From: Streptomyces sp. BK239
Lineage (GTDB): Bacteria > Actinomycetota > Actinomycetes > Streptomycetales > Streptomycetaceae
Length of the DNA: 64,000 nt
Assembly: GCF_004217285.1 (NCBI RefSeq)
Contig: NZ_SHKS01000003.1
Location: 592,170-656,169, forward strand
Direction: 5' to 3'
The notes beneath the pieces are model-generated. The model saw nothing but the letters and a program-made list of their open reading frames with translations, was not told the DNA's origin and did not search any database. Below, one piece after another: positions 43,701 to 50,580 of the stretch; position 1 is the stretch's first letter, and every line of letters begins with the position of its first letter. A program made the translations under genes and the position numbers.

Positions 43701-45389
43701 AGCGGCCGGGGCGGTGACGACCGCCCCGGCCCCGCCGCCCAACGGGACTTCGAGGACGTAGGCGTTGCCGCTCATGCCCGGCACTTCGTGGGTCTGGAGC
43801 ACCCCGCCGTGCGCCCGCACGATCCCGCGCACGATCGGCTCGTGCACCGGGTCGCCGCCCGCGTACGGCCCGCGCACCTCGATCCGGACGACCTCGCCGC
43901 GCTGGGCGGCCGCCACGACGACCGTGTTGTCCATGTAACCGCCCGTCGAGACGGGCGCGTTGCCGGTCGCGTCGACACCGGCGACGTCGGCCACCAGGTG
44001 CGCGAGCGCGGTCGCGAGGAGCCGCGCGTCGACCTCGGCCTCGATGGGCGGCGCGTGCACGGCGAACTGCACCCGCCCCGGTCCGACGAGTTCGACGGCC
44101 CCGTCCACACCGGCGGCCACCACCGCGTCGAGCATCACCTTCGTACGGCTGATCCCCTCGCCGCCGGCGTCGAGCCGCTGGTAGCCGAGGACGTTGTCGA
44201 TGAGGGTGGTGATGCGCGCGTACCCGGCCGACAGGTGGTGCAGCACCTGGTTGGCCTCGGGCCACAGCTGCCCGGCGTCGTCGGCGGCGAGCGCGGACAG
44301 CTCACGGCGCAGTTCGTCCAGCGGCCCGCGCAGCGAACGGCCGAGCAGGGTGAGGAGTTGCTCGTGCCGGGCGGCGAGGGCCTCGTAGCGGTCCTTCTCC
44401 CGCTCGCCCAGCGCGGCGTAGCGCTCCTCGCCGGCGGCGAGCTCCTCCTCGTGCTTGTCGCGCAGCTCCTCCAGCTCGGCGACGTGCTGCTGGCGCAGCG
44501 CGGTGAGATCGGAGGCGTGCTCCTCGGAGAGCTTCTCCAGCGCCTCCTCGTGCCGCTTCTCGACGGCGGCCTTCTCCTCGGCGAGCGAGTCGAACGGCCG
44601 GCGGTCGGTGAAGGTCATGACGGCCCCGACGAGCTGGTCGCCGTCGCGCACCGGCGCGGTCGTCAGGTCGACGGAGACCTTGTCCCCGCTCTTGGACCAC
44701 AGCACCTGGCCGCGCACCCGGTGCTTGCGCCCGGAGCGCAGGGTGTCGGCGAGCGGCGACTCGTCGTACGGGAACGGCGTGCCGTCGGTGCGCGAGTGCA
44801 GGACGAGGGCGTGCAGCTCCTTGCCGCCGAGGTCGCTCGCCCGGTAGCCGAGGATCTGCGCGGCGGCGGGGTTGACGAGCACGATCCGCCCGTCGGTGTC
44901 CGTGCCGACGACGCCCTCGGCGGCGGCCCGGAGGATCATCTCGGTCTGCCGCTGCGAGCGCGCGAGTTCGGCCTCGGTGTCGACGGTGCCCGACAGGTCG
45001 CGTACGACGAGCATCAGCAGCTCGTCGCCGGCGTAGCCCTGGTTGTCGTAGGCCTGCTGGGCGTTCTCCAGGTTGGCGCTGGTGACCTCGACGGGGAACT
45101 CGGTGCCGTCGGTGCGCCGGGCGACCATCCGGGTCGGCTTGGTGCGTCCCCGCGGATCCATGTGGTCGGGGCGTCGCATGGAGCCCGGGATGAGCTTGGA
45201 GTCGAACTGCGGAAGCAGATCGAGCAGCCCCCGTCCGACGAGGGCGGTCCCGGGCGCCTCGAAGGCCTCCAGCGCGATGGTGTTCGCGTTGACGACGGTC
45301 CCGTTCGCGTTGACCAGCACCAACGCGTCGGGAAGGGCGTCCAGTATGGCTGCGAGGCGAGCAGCGCCTCGGGATGGCCTGCTGCTCAC
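40761..45389 (-). CDS. Giant hybrid histidine-kinase-like protein, probably catalytically degenerate
   Basis: The 1542-residue protein has PAS domains at about residues 5-130 and 145-270, a coiled coil (EKRHEEALEKLSEEH) at about 270-350, a DHp-like region near 360-400, a HATPase-like domain to about 550, a linker of about 750 residues rich in Pro/Ala/Gln/Gly, and two REC-like domains (about 1310-1420 and 1425-1540). The H-box reads GRSLRGPLDEL, with Arg where His is expected. The N-box asparagines are not seen. The last REC keeps VEE and the phospho-acceptor VVMDLM but not the conserved Lys. The linker carries seven GRRRR-type motifs. It is cytosolic and probably scaffolds or senses rather than phosphorylates. 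Confidence 0.85.
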   Translation of the reverse strand: MSSRPSRGAARLAAILDALPDALVLVNANGTVVNANTIALEAFEAPGTALVGRGLLDLLPQFDSKLIPGSMRRPDHMDPRGRTKPTRMVARRTDGTEFPVEVTSANLENAQQAYDNQGYAGDELLMLVVRDLSGTVDTEAELARSQRQTEMILRAAAEGVVGTDTDGRIVLVNPAAAQILGYRASDLGGKELHALVLHSRTDGTPFPYDESPLADTLRSGRKHRVRGQVLWSKSGDKVSVDLTTAPVRDGDQLVGAVMTFTDRRPFDSLAEEKAAVEKRHEEALEKLSEEHASDLTALRQQHVAELEELRDKHEEELAAGEERYAALGEREKDRYEALAARHEQLLTLLGRSLRGPLDELRRELSALAADDAGQLWPEANQVLHHLSAGYARITTLIDNVLGYQRLDAGGEGISRTKVMLDAVVAAGVDGAVELVGPGRVQFAVHAPPIEAEVDARLLATALAHLVADVAGVDATGNAPVSTGGYMDNTVVVAAAQRGEVVRIEVRGPYAGGDPVHEPIVRGIVRAHGGVLQTHEVPGMSGNAYVLEVPLGGGAGAVVTAPAAPVGSALALPAQAGHDGMAAGAGALEAVAPDGMAAGAPGSGAGRRRARRSSVDAFLESDLPDAAADGGEAEAATPTGRRRRRGPAAEEPQAETPEEQTDASGGTGRRRGRPAEPAVGDAESAAPGAGSGVSEGAVVTADEHAAGTAASGTGLGGTVPPQGVPAPAGRRARRAGDEQHALPPALPAVAGAPAPGEAADGEGGAQPTGRRRRALAAANERAAAQEAAPRTVFALPPAEADRPAEDEATAGVEGAAGAEGAAGAQPVGQVPGPDAQPVPMPMPMPVPVPVVPVPAAGQQVPVPGQQVPAAGQQAPVPGQQVPVPGQSVRIPAPGQPGPIPVPVAGQQVPAPAQAVQQPTPAQVPAQGTSEDALLDQARHDAAPLDQADDHTPPQPHPTSAPTGRRRRAVGQPAAEAAEAPGAVPPGAVPAQAQAQPQENGGAAATAGQPVAQVQPDPNGQQPGVAVPAQGAAGQADPGRPAPAQPAAPGQPTVGRPAAAPAAAAGQAAAPGQPLPAAPAQAAPAQAAAPAPVNEPAPTTTPSTGTPLPPEAAVAQPRVAQPLPAETAARPEDPNSTQGRAISVRTLGQGVPFTRQAAQVQQAAARQAPQPLQPSGTPAPNTPGGSGRRRKLGTPPDPAARPEQTARPHPQNEQPAVAQAPVPQAPAAAPQAPPAPQPSLAGQPLPGQSMAGQTRLAPGTEGVGRSYAIGAPDENAAEGPEPLDGPGGAVEVADPPRPQPLDDELPPEPLDNPRRLLVWPAPDVSTQQALSDRGYRPVIVHSREEVDAQIAAFPAALFVDPLTGPITRTALQSLRQAAVAAEVPVLVTAGLGQATREAAYGADPAVLLKALAPRDSEQHPPRVLLVEEHAEIALALTSTLERRGMQVARAASDADAVTLASQLRPNLVVMDLMQVHRGQAGIVDWLRANQQLNRTPLVVYTAAVDQADLPRLASGETVLFLAERSTSTEVQDRIVDLLARIGTN

Positions 45390-45605
45390 GAGTCGCTTCC
45401 TCCCTGTTACCGCACCTTGCCGACCGCTCGGGCCATCTTGCCAACCGTCCCGCAGCGTGTCACGCGAGGGAGTCTAAGGGCTCGGGTCGGGCTGCCGGTG
45501 CCGGATGCGAGGGAGCTCGCACGACGAAGTGACGGAGAACGTGTGACCGCCCCCGACGACTCCGCGTGACCTCCCCGCGACGTCCACACCCCGCCCCGCC
45601 CTCCG

Positions 45606-46136
45606 TCACGGAACCCGACCGCCCGCCCCGCCGGCCGTCGCGGGCGTCTGCCCGCCCACTGCGGGCAGCAGCGGTACGAAGCGGTCCCACCGCTCGATGC
45701 GGCAGCCGTCGGCGCGGTCGAACACCGCGTCGACCGGACGGCCGGCCCAGCGGCCGGTGACATGGGCGGTGGCGGGGCCGCCGTACCGCATGGTGCACAC
45801 GCTGTCGTCCGGGACGGGGGCGAAGGTGTCCGTCCCCCACCGGGCGTTCCGCTCCAGCGCCCGGCACGCCTCCGAGGGGTCCGGGTGAGTGCCGCCCGCG
45901 GGGTGGCAGTACAGCTCGAACGTCCCGTCCGCTCCCTCGCCCGCGTCGCGCACGGTGACGGTGAGGTGATCACCGACGACCCGGTCGTCGTCAGGCGGAG
46001 GCGGCGGCACGAGGGGCCCGGCGGAGGCGGCGAAGGCGGCGGACGACGTGACGGACACGGCGAGGACGAGGGCGGTGACGGCGAGGCGCCGGAGCGGCGC
46101 GCACTGTGACACGGCTCGTGAGGTGACCTGCGACAT
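45606..46136 (-). CDS. Secreted subtilisin inhibitor-like (SSI) protease inhibitor
   Basis: The 176-residue protein has a signal peptide ending SSAAFA. It is followed by an SSI fold: LTVTVRDAGEG, GTFELYCHPAGGTHPDPSEAC, the reactive loop DDSVCTMRYGGPAT and HVTGRWAGRPVDAVFDRADGCRIERW. Four Cys in the usual positions give two disulfides. By alignment with the family, the P1 residue is Met in CTMR, which suits subtilisin/chymotrypsin-like proteases. These inhibitors control developmental secreted proteases in Streptomyces. A Gly/Ala-rich tail is extra. Confidence 0.9.
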   Translation of the reverse strand: MSQVTSRAVSQCAPLRRLAVTALVLAVSVTSSAAFAASAGPLVPPPPPDDDRVVGDHLTVTVRDAGEGADGTFELYCHPAGGTHPDPSEACRALERNARWGTDTFAPVPDDSVCTMRYGGPATAHVTGRWAGRPVDAVFDRADGCRIERWDRFVPLLPAVGGQTPATAGGAGGRVP

Positions 46137-46292
46137 GACCTGACCAACGCGACCGGCGCGCGGACGTTGCGCCGCCCAATGGCTTTGCCCTGCGACCCGC
46201 CTGCCTAGTACCGTGGAGGCCGATTGGTGACACGACGCTCGACTGTGTCATCATCTGCACGCACCACTCGCACAAGAGCGAGCGGCTGTGCT

Positions 46293-46383
46293 GGAGGCGT
46301 CGCCTAGTCCGGTCTATGGCGCCGCACTGCTAATGCGGTTTGGGCTTTACGGCCCATCGAGGGTTCAAATCCCTCCGCCTCCG
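46293..46383 (+). tRNA. tRNA-Ser(GCU)
   Basis: The 91-nt class II tRNA has an acceptor stem GGAGGCG/CGCCTCC with discriminator G, a CACTGCTAATG anticodon loop with anticodon GCT, a long variable arm (GGGCTTTACGGCCC) and a GGTTCAAATCC T-loop. CCA is not encoded. A terminator follows within 10 bp. It decodes AGC and AGU. Confidence 0.97.
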
Positions 46384-46391
46384 CTCGTCCT

Positions 46392-46420
46392 GAAGCCCCG
46401 GTCCCCGCGACCGGGGCTTC
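46392..46420 (+). terminator. 12-bp hairpin after tRNA-Ser(GCU)
   Basis: GAAGCCCCGGTC and GACCGGGGCTTC pair perfectly across a 5-base loop, followed by GTCGTT. It separates the two tRNA genes. A TAATGT word at 46501-46506 with TTTCAC 18 bp upstream may be the tRNA-Arg promoter. Confidence 0.78.
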
Positions 46421-46570
46421 GTCGTTACCCCGCCATCCAGGCGTTTCCGCAGGTCACAAGGGGTGTGCGAATCGGATTTCACATGGCGGCGGCAGTCATG
46501 TAATGTTCTTCCTGTCGCCGCGAGCGGGCCGAAAGGACCGAGAGCGAAGACAAAAACTGAAAACACACAA

Positions 46571-46643
46571 GCACTCGTAGCTTAACGGATAGAGCATCTG
46601 ACTACGGATCAGAAGGTTGCAGGTTCGAATCCTGCCGAGTGCA
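46571..46643 (+). tRNA. tRNA-Arg(ACG)
   Basis: The 73-nt gene has acceptor GCACTCG/CGAGTGC with discriminator A, anticodon loop CTACGGA with anticodon ACG, and T-loop GGTTCGAATCC. CCA is not encoded. A terminator follows immediately. An integrase remnant begins 95 bp downstream on the other strand, the usual arrangement of an integrative element at a tRNA gene. Confidence 0.97.
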
Positions 46644-46651
46644 CACAGGTC

Positions 46652-46685
46652 AAAGCCCCCTCGGGATCATCCCGGAGGGGGCTTT
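46652..46685. terminator. Terminator after tRNA-Arg
   Basis: AAAGCCCCCTC and GAGGGGGCTTT pair perfectly, with an inner GGGAT/ATCCC element. The A/T ends make it a bidirectional intrinsic terminator for the tRNA and for the leftward integrase remnant. Confidence 0.87.
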
Positions 46686-46693
46686 GTCGTGCC

Positions 46694-46711
46694 GTACAGC
46701 AGCGAAGTACA
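46694..46711. repeat. 18-bp direct repeat, left copy
   Basis: GTACAGCAGCGAAGTACA occurs here and again at 48400-48417 in the same orientation, flanking the integrase remnant at a distance of 1706 bp. The next few bases also match partly (CAAC). It could be an attachment-site scar or a shared element end. Confidence 0.85.
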
Positions 46712-46737
46712 GCAACGGTTGATGTCAGGTCTTGATG

Positions 46738-47500
46738 TCAGCCCGCTTCGCTGCCGCCCATCGCTGCCGACAGCCTGCCGAGTGCGGCACGCACCTCTTC
46801 CTCGCTCGCTTCCGCGTAGACCTCCATCGTCATCGCGATCTGCGAGTGCCGGAGGATCCGCTGAGCCACCTTCGGGTGGACCTTGAGGGCGACGAGCAGC
46901 GAGCTGCACGTGTGCCGGGTGTTCCGGCAGCGGGATCACACGGAGGCCGGCGCGGCGGAACCGCAGGGCGAACATGCGTGTCAGGTTCCCCGGCTCGACG
47001 GGCGTCCCGTACTTCGTGGTGAAGACCAGGCCGCGGGTGTCCTGCCAGAGTTCCCCGCCCGCCTTCCGGTCCCCGGTCTGCTGGGCGTGGCGCATGCGCA
47101 GCGCCTTGAGGCAGAACGCGGGCAGGGGAAGGAAGTCGTCCGACTCCTCGGTCTTCGTCTCCGGTGGAGGATCTGACGGCCCGCCCGCTGGATCTGGTGA
47201 TCCACGTACAACTCCCCCGTCTCGAAGTCGATCGACTTCCAGGTGAGCCCGAGGACTTCACCTCGGCGGACTCCGAGGCAGAGCACCAGGACCCAGGCAC
47301 CGAAGAGCGGATCTTCGCGGGTGAGCGTGAGCGCGTCGGCGAGGAAGCGCCCCGCCTCGACGACGGACCACGGTTTGATCCGCTTCCGGCGAGGCTTGGG
47401 GACCTTGACCAGGGAGGCCACGTTCTTGCTGATCTCCTCCTCGGTCACGGCGTGAGTGAGCGCGGCGCGCAGGGCGTCACGGGCGGCCTGGACGACCCGC
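46738..47500 (-). pseudogene. Tyrosine recombinase (integrase) remnant
   Basis: Three reading-frame pieces together make an integrase catalytic domain. Frame one: RDALRAALTHAVTEEEISKN and LGVRRGEVLGLTWKSIDFET (first catalytic Arg). Frame two after about 47165: FTTKYGTPVEPGNLTRMF. Frame three after about 46925: NTRHTCSSLLVALKV and RILRHSQIAMTMEVYAE (box II HxxR and Tyr), ending at TGA 46738. At least two frameshifts and a missing N-terminal arm-binding domain make it a pseudogene. It sits next to tRNA-Arg, so it marks an old integrative element. Confidence 0.83.
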
Positions 47501-47734
47501 CGGGACGGGAACGCCTGTCTTCGCCAGCGGCGGCCCCGCCCGGCGGCGCGCTGCGTGCAAGCGGGCAAGGGCTAGACGTCATCCGCGGGCACAAGATGAT
47601 GCCTCCGGCGGGGGATCGGCCGGCATCGGGATGGAGGGGGCGCCGGCGCCGACTGCGGGCACGTAGGGGCGTGCACGGGGAGCTCCCATCCCGTCCACCG
47701 TCGACCCAGGCAGAGCCGAGCAGACGCGGCCCAG

Positions 47735-47780
47735 GGGCGTCAAGGTCGTTCGTGCAGTGGCGCGCTCCACCTTGACGCCC
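47735..47780. repeat. 12-bp inverted repeat in the remnant region
   Basis: GGGCGTCAAGGT and ACCTTGACGCCC pair perfectly across a 22-base loop. Apart from this and short low-quality ORFs, 47501-48126 shows no gene I can support. It is likely non-coding debris between the integrase remnant and the small-gene segment. Confidence 0.55.
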
Positions 47781-48080
47781 TGAACCACGCCCGCTCCACG
47801 GTGTGTGGGTCGACGGCGGACGGGATGGGAGCTGGGGACAGTGGTGGGCTGGGGTAAGGAGTCGGCCACGCCCTCCAGCCTTTGGAGCAGGGGTGCCTTG
47901 ACCGATCGAGATTGGTACGACGACAGCGACTACGAGGGCGCCGTCGAGCGGTCCGAGCGGGTGCCTTGCTGATCTGACACCAATGCCTGACACAGCCACG
48001 GACGGTGGCGATCGGCGTCGGATGTCAGCGGTCGAGGAGTCCGGGCGCAGAACGGATTCGCCAAGGTTCCTGGCTACCCA

Positions 48081-48110
48081 TGATCGACCTGACAAGGATG
48101 AGGTCAATCC
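48081..48110. repeat. 30-bp diverged direct repeat, copy 1
   Basis: The 30 bp beginning TGATCGACCTGACAAGGATG match 49211-49240 at 25 of 30 positions in the same orientation. Both are preceded about 110 bp upstream by similar CTGACACCA-type words. The pair brackets the genes at 48182-49023. Confidence 0.6.
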
Positions 48111-48126
48111 GTCTCTCATGGCCCTA

Positions 48127-48165
48127 GGTGAGCCGCCTCCATCAACCGATGGGCGACGGCTCACC
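48127..48165 (-). terminator. Hairpin after small leftward gene
   Basis: GGTGAGCCG and CGGCTCACC pair perfectly across a 21-base loop. It lies 16 bp beyond the stop of the 37-residue gene read leftward, which supports a separate small transcript. Confidence 0.52.
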
Positions 48166-48181
48166 AGCTCTGAGCTGATCA

Positions 48182-48295
48182 TCATTGTCTCCGTCGGTAG
48201 GCCAGGATGATCCCGACTACAGCCAGAACCGCAGCCGTGATGACAAACCACGTGGGCATCAACTCAAGCCCCTTGTATGCAATAGGGACGGTCAT
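48182..48295 (-). CDS. 37-residue membrane protein
   Basis: The ATG at 48295 has a perfect AAGGAGG (48306-48312) upstream. The peptide is TVPIAYKGLELMPTWF, then a membrane segment VITAAVLAVVGIILA and a basic end YRRRQ. An upstream hairpin touches the ribosome-binding site and a downstream hairpin can terminate the transcript. One short span with a charged tail is the layout of type I toxins, holin-like and other regulatory micro-proteins. No antisense RNA has been shown. The size is below most annotation cut-offs. Confidence 0.57.
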   Translation of the reverse strand: MTVPIAYKGLELMPTWFVITAAVLAVVGIILAYRRRQ

Positions 48296-48309
48296 AGGCT
48301 TCGAACCTC

Positions 48310-48346
48310 CTTGAGGGCGGGCAATCTTCGAATGCCCGCCCTCAAG
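48310..48346 (-). promoter_or_regulatory. Perfect 14-bp hairpin touching the ribosome-binding site
   Basis: CTTGAGGGCGGGCA and TGCCCGCCCTCAAG are perfect arms with a 9-base loop. Read leftward, the second arm runs directly into the GAGG of the micro-protein ribosome-binding site, sharing its AAG. It could hide the site, act as an attenuator, or be the terminator of an upstream leftward transcript. Confidence 0.58.
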
Positions 48347-48399
48347 ATCGAAATGTGCAGCCTCGTAAGCGCATCGCTGCGAAGCGGCATCAAGTTGCG

Positions 48400-48417
48400 G
48401 TACAGCAGCGAAGTACA
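48400..48417. repeat. 18-bp direct repeat, right copy
   Basis: Second copy of GTACAGCAGCGAAGTACA, 1706 bp from the copy at 46694. The interval contains the integrase remnant and the 37-residue gene. Confidence 0.85.
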
Positions 48418-48558
48418 CCAACCACCACGACTGCACCGGTCGTCACCGGCTCCCAGAAGCTCGCTGACCAGCTCGGCAGACCTCAACGACCGTCCCGCCC
48501 GTAGTTCGCATCGAGGGGTAGCACCAGCGCCTAAGCCCGTTCCTCTAGGCTGATCTGC

Positions 48559-49023
48559 ATGGACATGCGCAGGATCGTCGCAGTGCTGGTCGAGGAAGCG
48601 GAGCAGCAGATCCAGGACCAGGTGTGGAAACTGGAGCCGAGCGACCGTGCACTCGCCCTTGATACCGAAGCCGGCCTGCGCGACGTTGTCGGTCCGCCGA
48701 ACGTCCAGGAGGACTTGCCGCAGATCAAGCGGCTCGAACACCTGCGGGAAACTCTCGCCGTCCTGGCTATCTCCCTCGCGCGTACTCACGGCCGTCTGGC
48801 CTGGTTTCTCTCCGGCGCTCTCAACGCGCTTGAACCGGTCCTGCGCTGGCGCGCCATGCCGGCCGACCGTGGCGGCAGCTTTGGCACTGTCCTCCCCAGC
48901 TCTGAGGAATACACGGAGGCGGAGGATGCCGTCCGCCGACTCCAGGACGCGCTTGCCGGGATCGCCGCCGAGACGGTGGACCTCGGCAGCGTTCGCCCAA
49001 ATCAGGAGGCAAACGGAGTCTGA
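48559..49023 (+). CDS. Hypothetical helical protein
   Basis: The 154-residue protein starts DMRRIVAVLVEEAEQQIQDQ, is largely alpha-helical and amphipathic, and has a short hydrophobic stretch (GRLAWFLSGALNALEPVL) that is probably a buried helix. No known motif is recognised. There is no strong ribosome-binding site. Codon use is less GC-biased than in the core genes. It lies between two diverged 30-bp repeats, so it is likely accessory. An alternative is a remnant of a larger gene. Confidence 0.6.
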   Translation: MDMRRIVAVLVEEAEQQIQDQVWKLEPSDRALALDTEAGLRDVVGPPNVQEDLPQIKRLEHLRETLAVLAISLARTHGRLAWFLSGALNALEPVLRWRAMPADRGGSFGTVLPSSEEYTEAEDAVRRLQDALAGIAAETVDLGSVRPNQEANGV

Positions 49024-49210
49024 GGCGGCGAGAGTGCAGAGCCCGACACCCGTCCAAGCCCGAGAGAACGGCCGCGCTTGTCAAGGCTGCGTGCGACGAC
49101 TGACACCAGCGGCTGACACCAACAAGCACGAACAGCAGCGCTCGGCGGCGGACCTCAGTGGACGATCCGCCGAGGCGCAGGCCGGGTTGACCGACGTCAA
49201 GAATCCCCTG

Positions 49211-49240
49211 TGATCGACTTGATAAAGATGAGGCCAGTCC
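49211..49240. repeat. 30-bp diverged direct repeat, copy 2
   Basis: This is the partner of 48081-48110 with 25 of 30 identical bases. The gap 49024-49264 otherwise contains no gene I can support. Confidence 0.6.
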
Positions 49241-49264
49241 ACAAAGCCTTTGGCGCCGGTCACA

Positions 49265-49834
49265 TCATCGGCTGGCACCCGTCGCATTCAGATGCGGGCG
49301 TACGGCCGTCGCGAACTCCTCGCGCGCCCGCTGCACTGTTGATAATTCTGTGTTCCAGTCGAACTGAGGAAGACCGGAAGTCCTCACCCATCCTTCAGCA
49401 CACATGGTCAGGTCCAGGCATGCTCTTTCCACTCTGTGCGCGGCGCCGGCGACCTCATCCGGACCGTACAGCTCGATCACGGCGAGGGTGGCTCGCATCT
49501 GCCTGAGAGTTTCATTGATGGCATTTCTAATTGCCGCTTCCGTCCGCCAAGAGCAGACTCTGCGCCAGAAGCCTCGTCCACCCAGCGGCTCTCTTAAACT
49601 GTGCAGATTAAATGCCTGGTCTTTCACCTCCAAAGTCAGGGCCAGGAATTCAAAGCACGCTGAGCTTCTGCCACCGCGTACCCACTGCATGTGCGCGGAT
49701 TCCGTCTGGTGCCTAGCTGCTGCGCGAGAGGCGTCGGCCTGCGCTCGGGCACTGCGGGCCTGCGCGAGCGCTCCAGCAAACGCGAATCCCCCACCGATCA
49801 AGGCTCCTGCTAACGCTGCTACGGCCTCGTTCAT
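49265..49834 (-). CDS. Hypothetical protein with N-terminal membrane segment and a TTA codon
   Basis: The ATG at 49834 gives 189 residues. A TTG at 49882 would add 16 and neither has a good ribosome-binding site. The N-terminus is a membrane segment (AVAALAGALIGGGFAFAGAL) followed by a basic helix (QARSARAQADASRAAARHQ) and a cytosolic helical domain with Cys and Trp. This resembles small phage-defence or mobile-element anchors only in shape. It uses a TTA leucine codon at 49595-49597 and AGA, so translation may depend on bldA. Composition suggests recent transfer. Confidence 0.62.
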   Translation of the reverse strand: MNEAVAALAGALIGGGFAFAGALAQARSARAQADASRAAARHQTESAHMQWVRGGRSSACFEFLALTLEVKDQAFNLHSLREPLGGRGFWRRVCSWRTEAAIRNAINETLRQMRATLAVIELYGPDEVAGAAHRVERACLDLTMCAEGWVRTSGLPQFDWNTELSTVQRAREEFATAVRPHLNATGASR

Positions 49835-50035
49835 GTGGGACAATGTTGCCGCATCCAGTGCCACAAAGAGCACTTTCGGCAAGAGTCATCCCGACGCCGG
49901 CATCTTCGGTAAGAAACTACATGGCCGTCCATGAGCCATCAGCATGCACCAGGTCGCAGCCAGTCACTCCTGCCAGCCATTTCACGGCGGAGGCCCTCCC
50001 GGACGTGTCGAGCCGGAAGGGCCTCTCATCGGTGG

Positions 50036-50272
50036 TCAGAGACCCCGATCTCGGTTCCAGCGGCTCACGTGCACCCCATAGAAGACATTGCCGAAACCGG
50101 CAGTGAACATGAGCAGCCAGAAGTGGACCCACAGCGACTGACGCCGACGCCTCAGACCTGCCCCGCCAATAACCGATGCAGAAGATGCCACGGCAGAACT
50201 GCTGTTGTTGATGATGATCGTCGGAGGCTGCCCGTACGGCTGGGCAGGCTGCTGACCCGGCGGTGTCGCCAT
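50036..50272 (-). CDS. Small membrane protein typical of actinomycete mobile elements
   Basis: The ATG at 50272 has AAGGAG upstream. The 78-residue protein has a Gln/Pro-rich head (PPGQQPAQPYGQPPTIII), an Asn/Ser/Ala stretch, a basic patch RRRRQ, one membrane segment (HFWLLMFTAGFGNVFYGVHV) and the ending WNRDRGL. From memory, this layout is common in streptomycete integrative elements and their neighbours. The function is unknown. Confidence 0.68.
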   Translation of the reverse strand: MATPPGQQPAQPYGQPPTIIINNSSSAVASSASVIGGAGLRRRRQSLWVHFWLLMFTAGFGNVFYGVHVSRWNRDRGL

Positions 50273-50580
50273 GCTGCGTTCGACTCCTTGGTGAGCTGAG
50301 TATGCAAGAGCGAGACGCACCATAGAGGCGCCCCAATGGTCACCGAGGTCGAACGGGCTGCATGTCACCCGGTCGGGGCATGTCTCCGACCGTCTCAGTC
50401 TCCGTCTCATTCAGCGCCGTTCACGGCCGTTCAGATGGGACCGGAGACGGTAGCCACCCAGACGACTGGCCGCCCATGAACGCAGGTGAAAGCCCTGTTC
50501 GCAGACTTCGGGAGCACCAACACAGTTGGAAAGCGTGCGCAGCAACGGCACTGTCAGAGCCTGGGCTTACGGTCCAGAAC
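50273..50580. other. Intergenic region, no gene seen
   Basis: The 308 bp between divergent accessory genes contain short repeats (CCGTTCA twice at about 50420-50440; GTCTC words nearby) and no credible ORF. They must contain two promoters. No operator is recognised. Confidence 0.4.

Noticed and set aside
40668..45569. 1633-codon open frame on the plus strand opposite the large kinase-like gene
   Set aside because: It is rich in Arg, Gly and Leu with no domain motifs and mirrors a real gene with PAS and REC domains. Long antisense frames are normal in high-GC DNA.
46667..47568. Intact integrase gene beside tRNA-Arg
   Set aside because: Catalytic motifs fall in three different frames and the N-terminal arm is missing, so it was called a pseudogene.
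47445..48251. 268-codon minus-strand ORF
   Set aside because: Low-complexity Ser/Arg/Pro composition without a ribosome-binding site. It spans the integrase remnant and debris.
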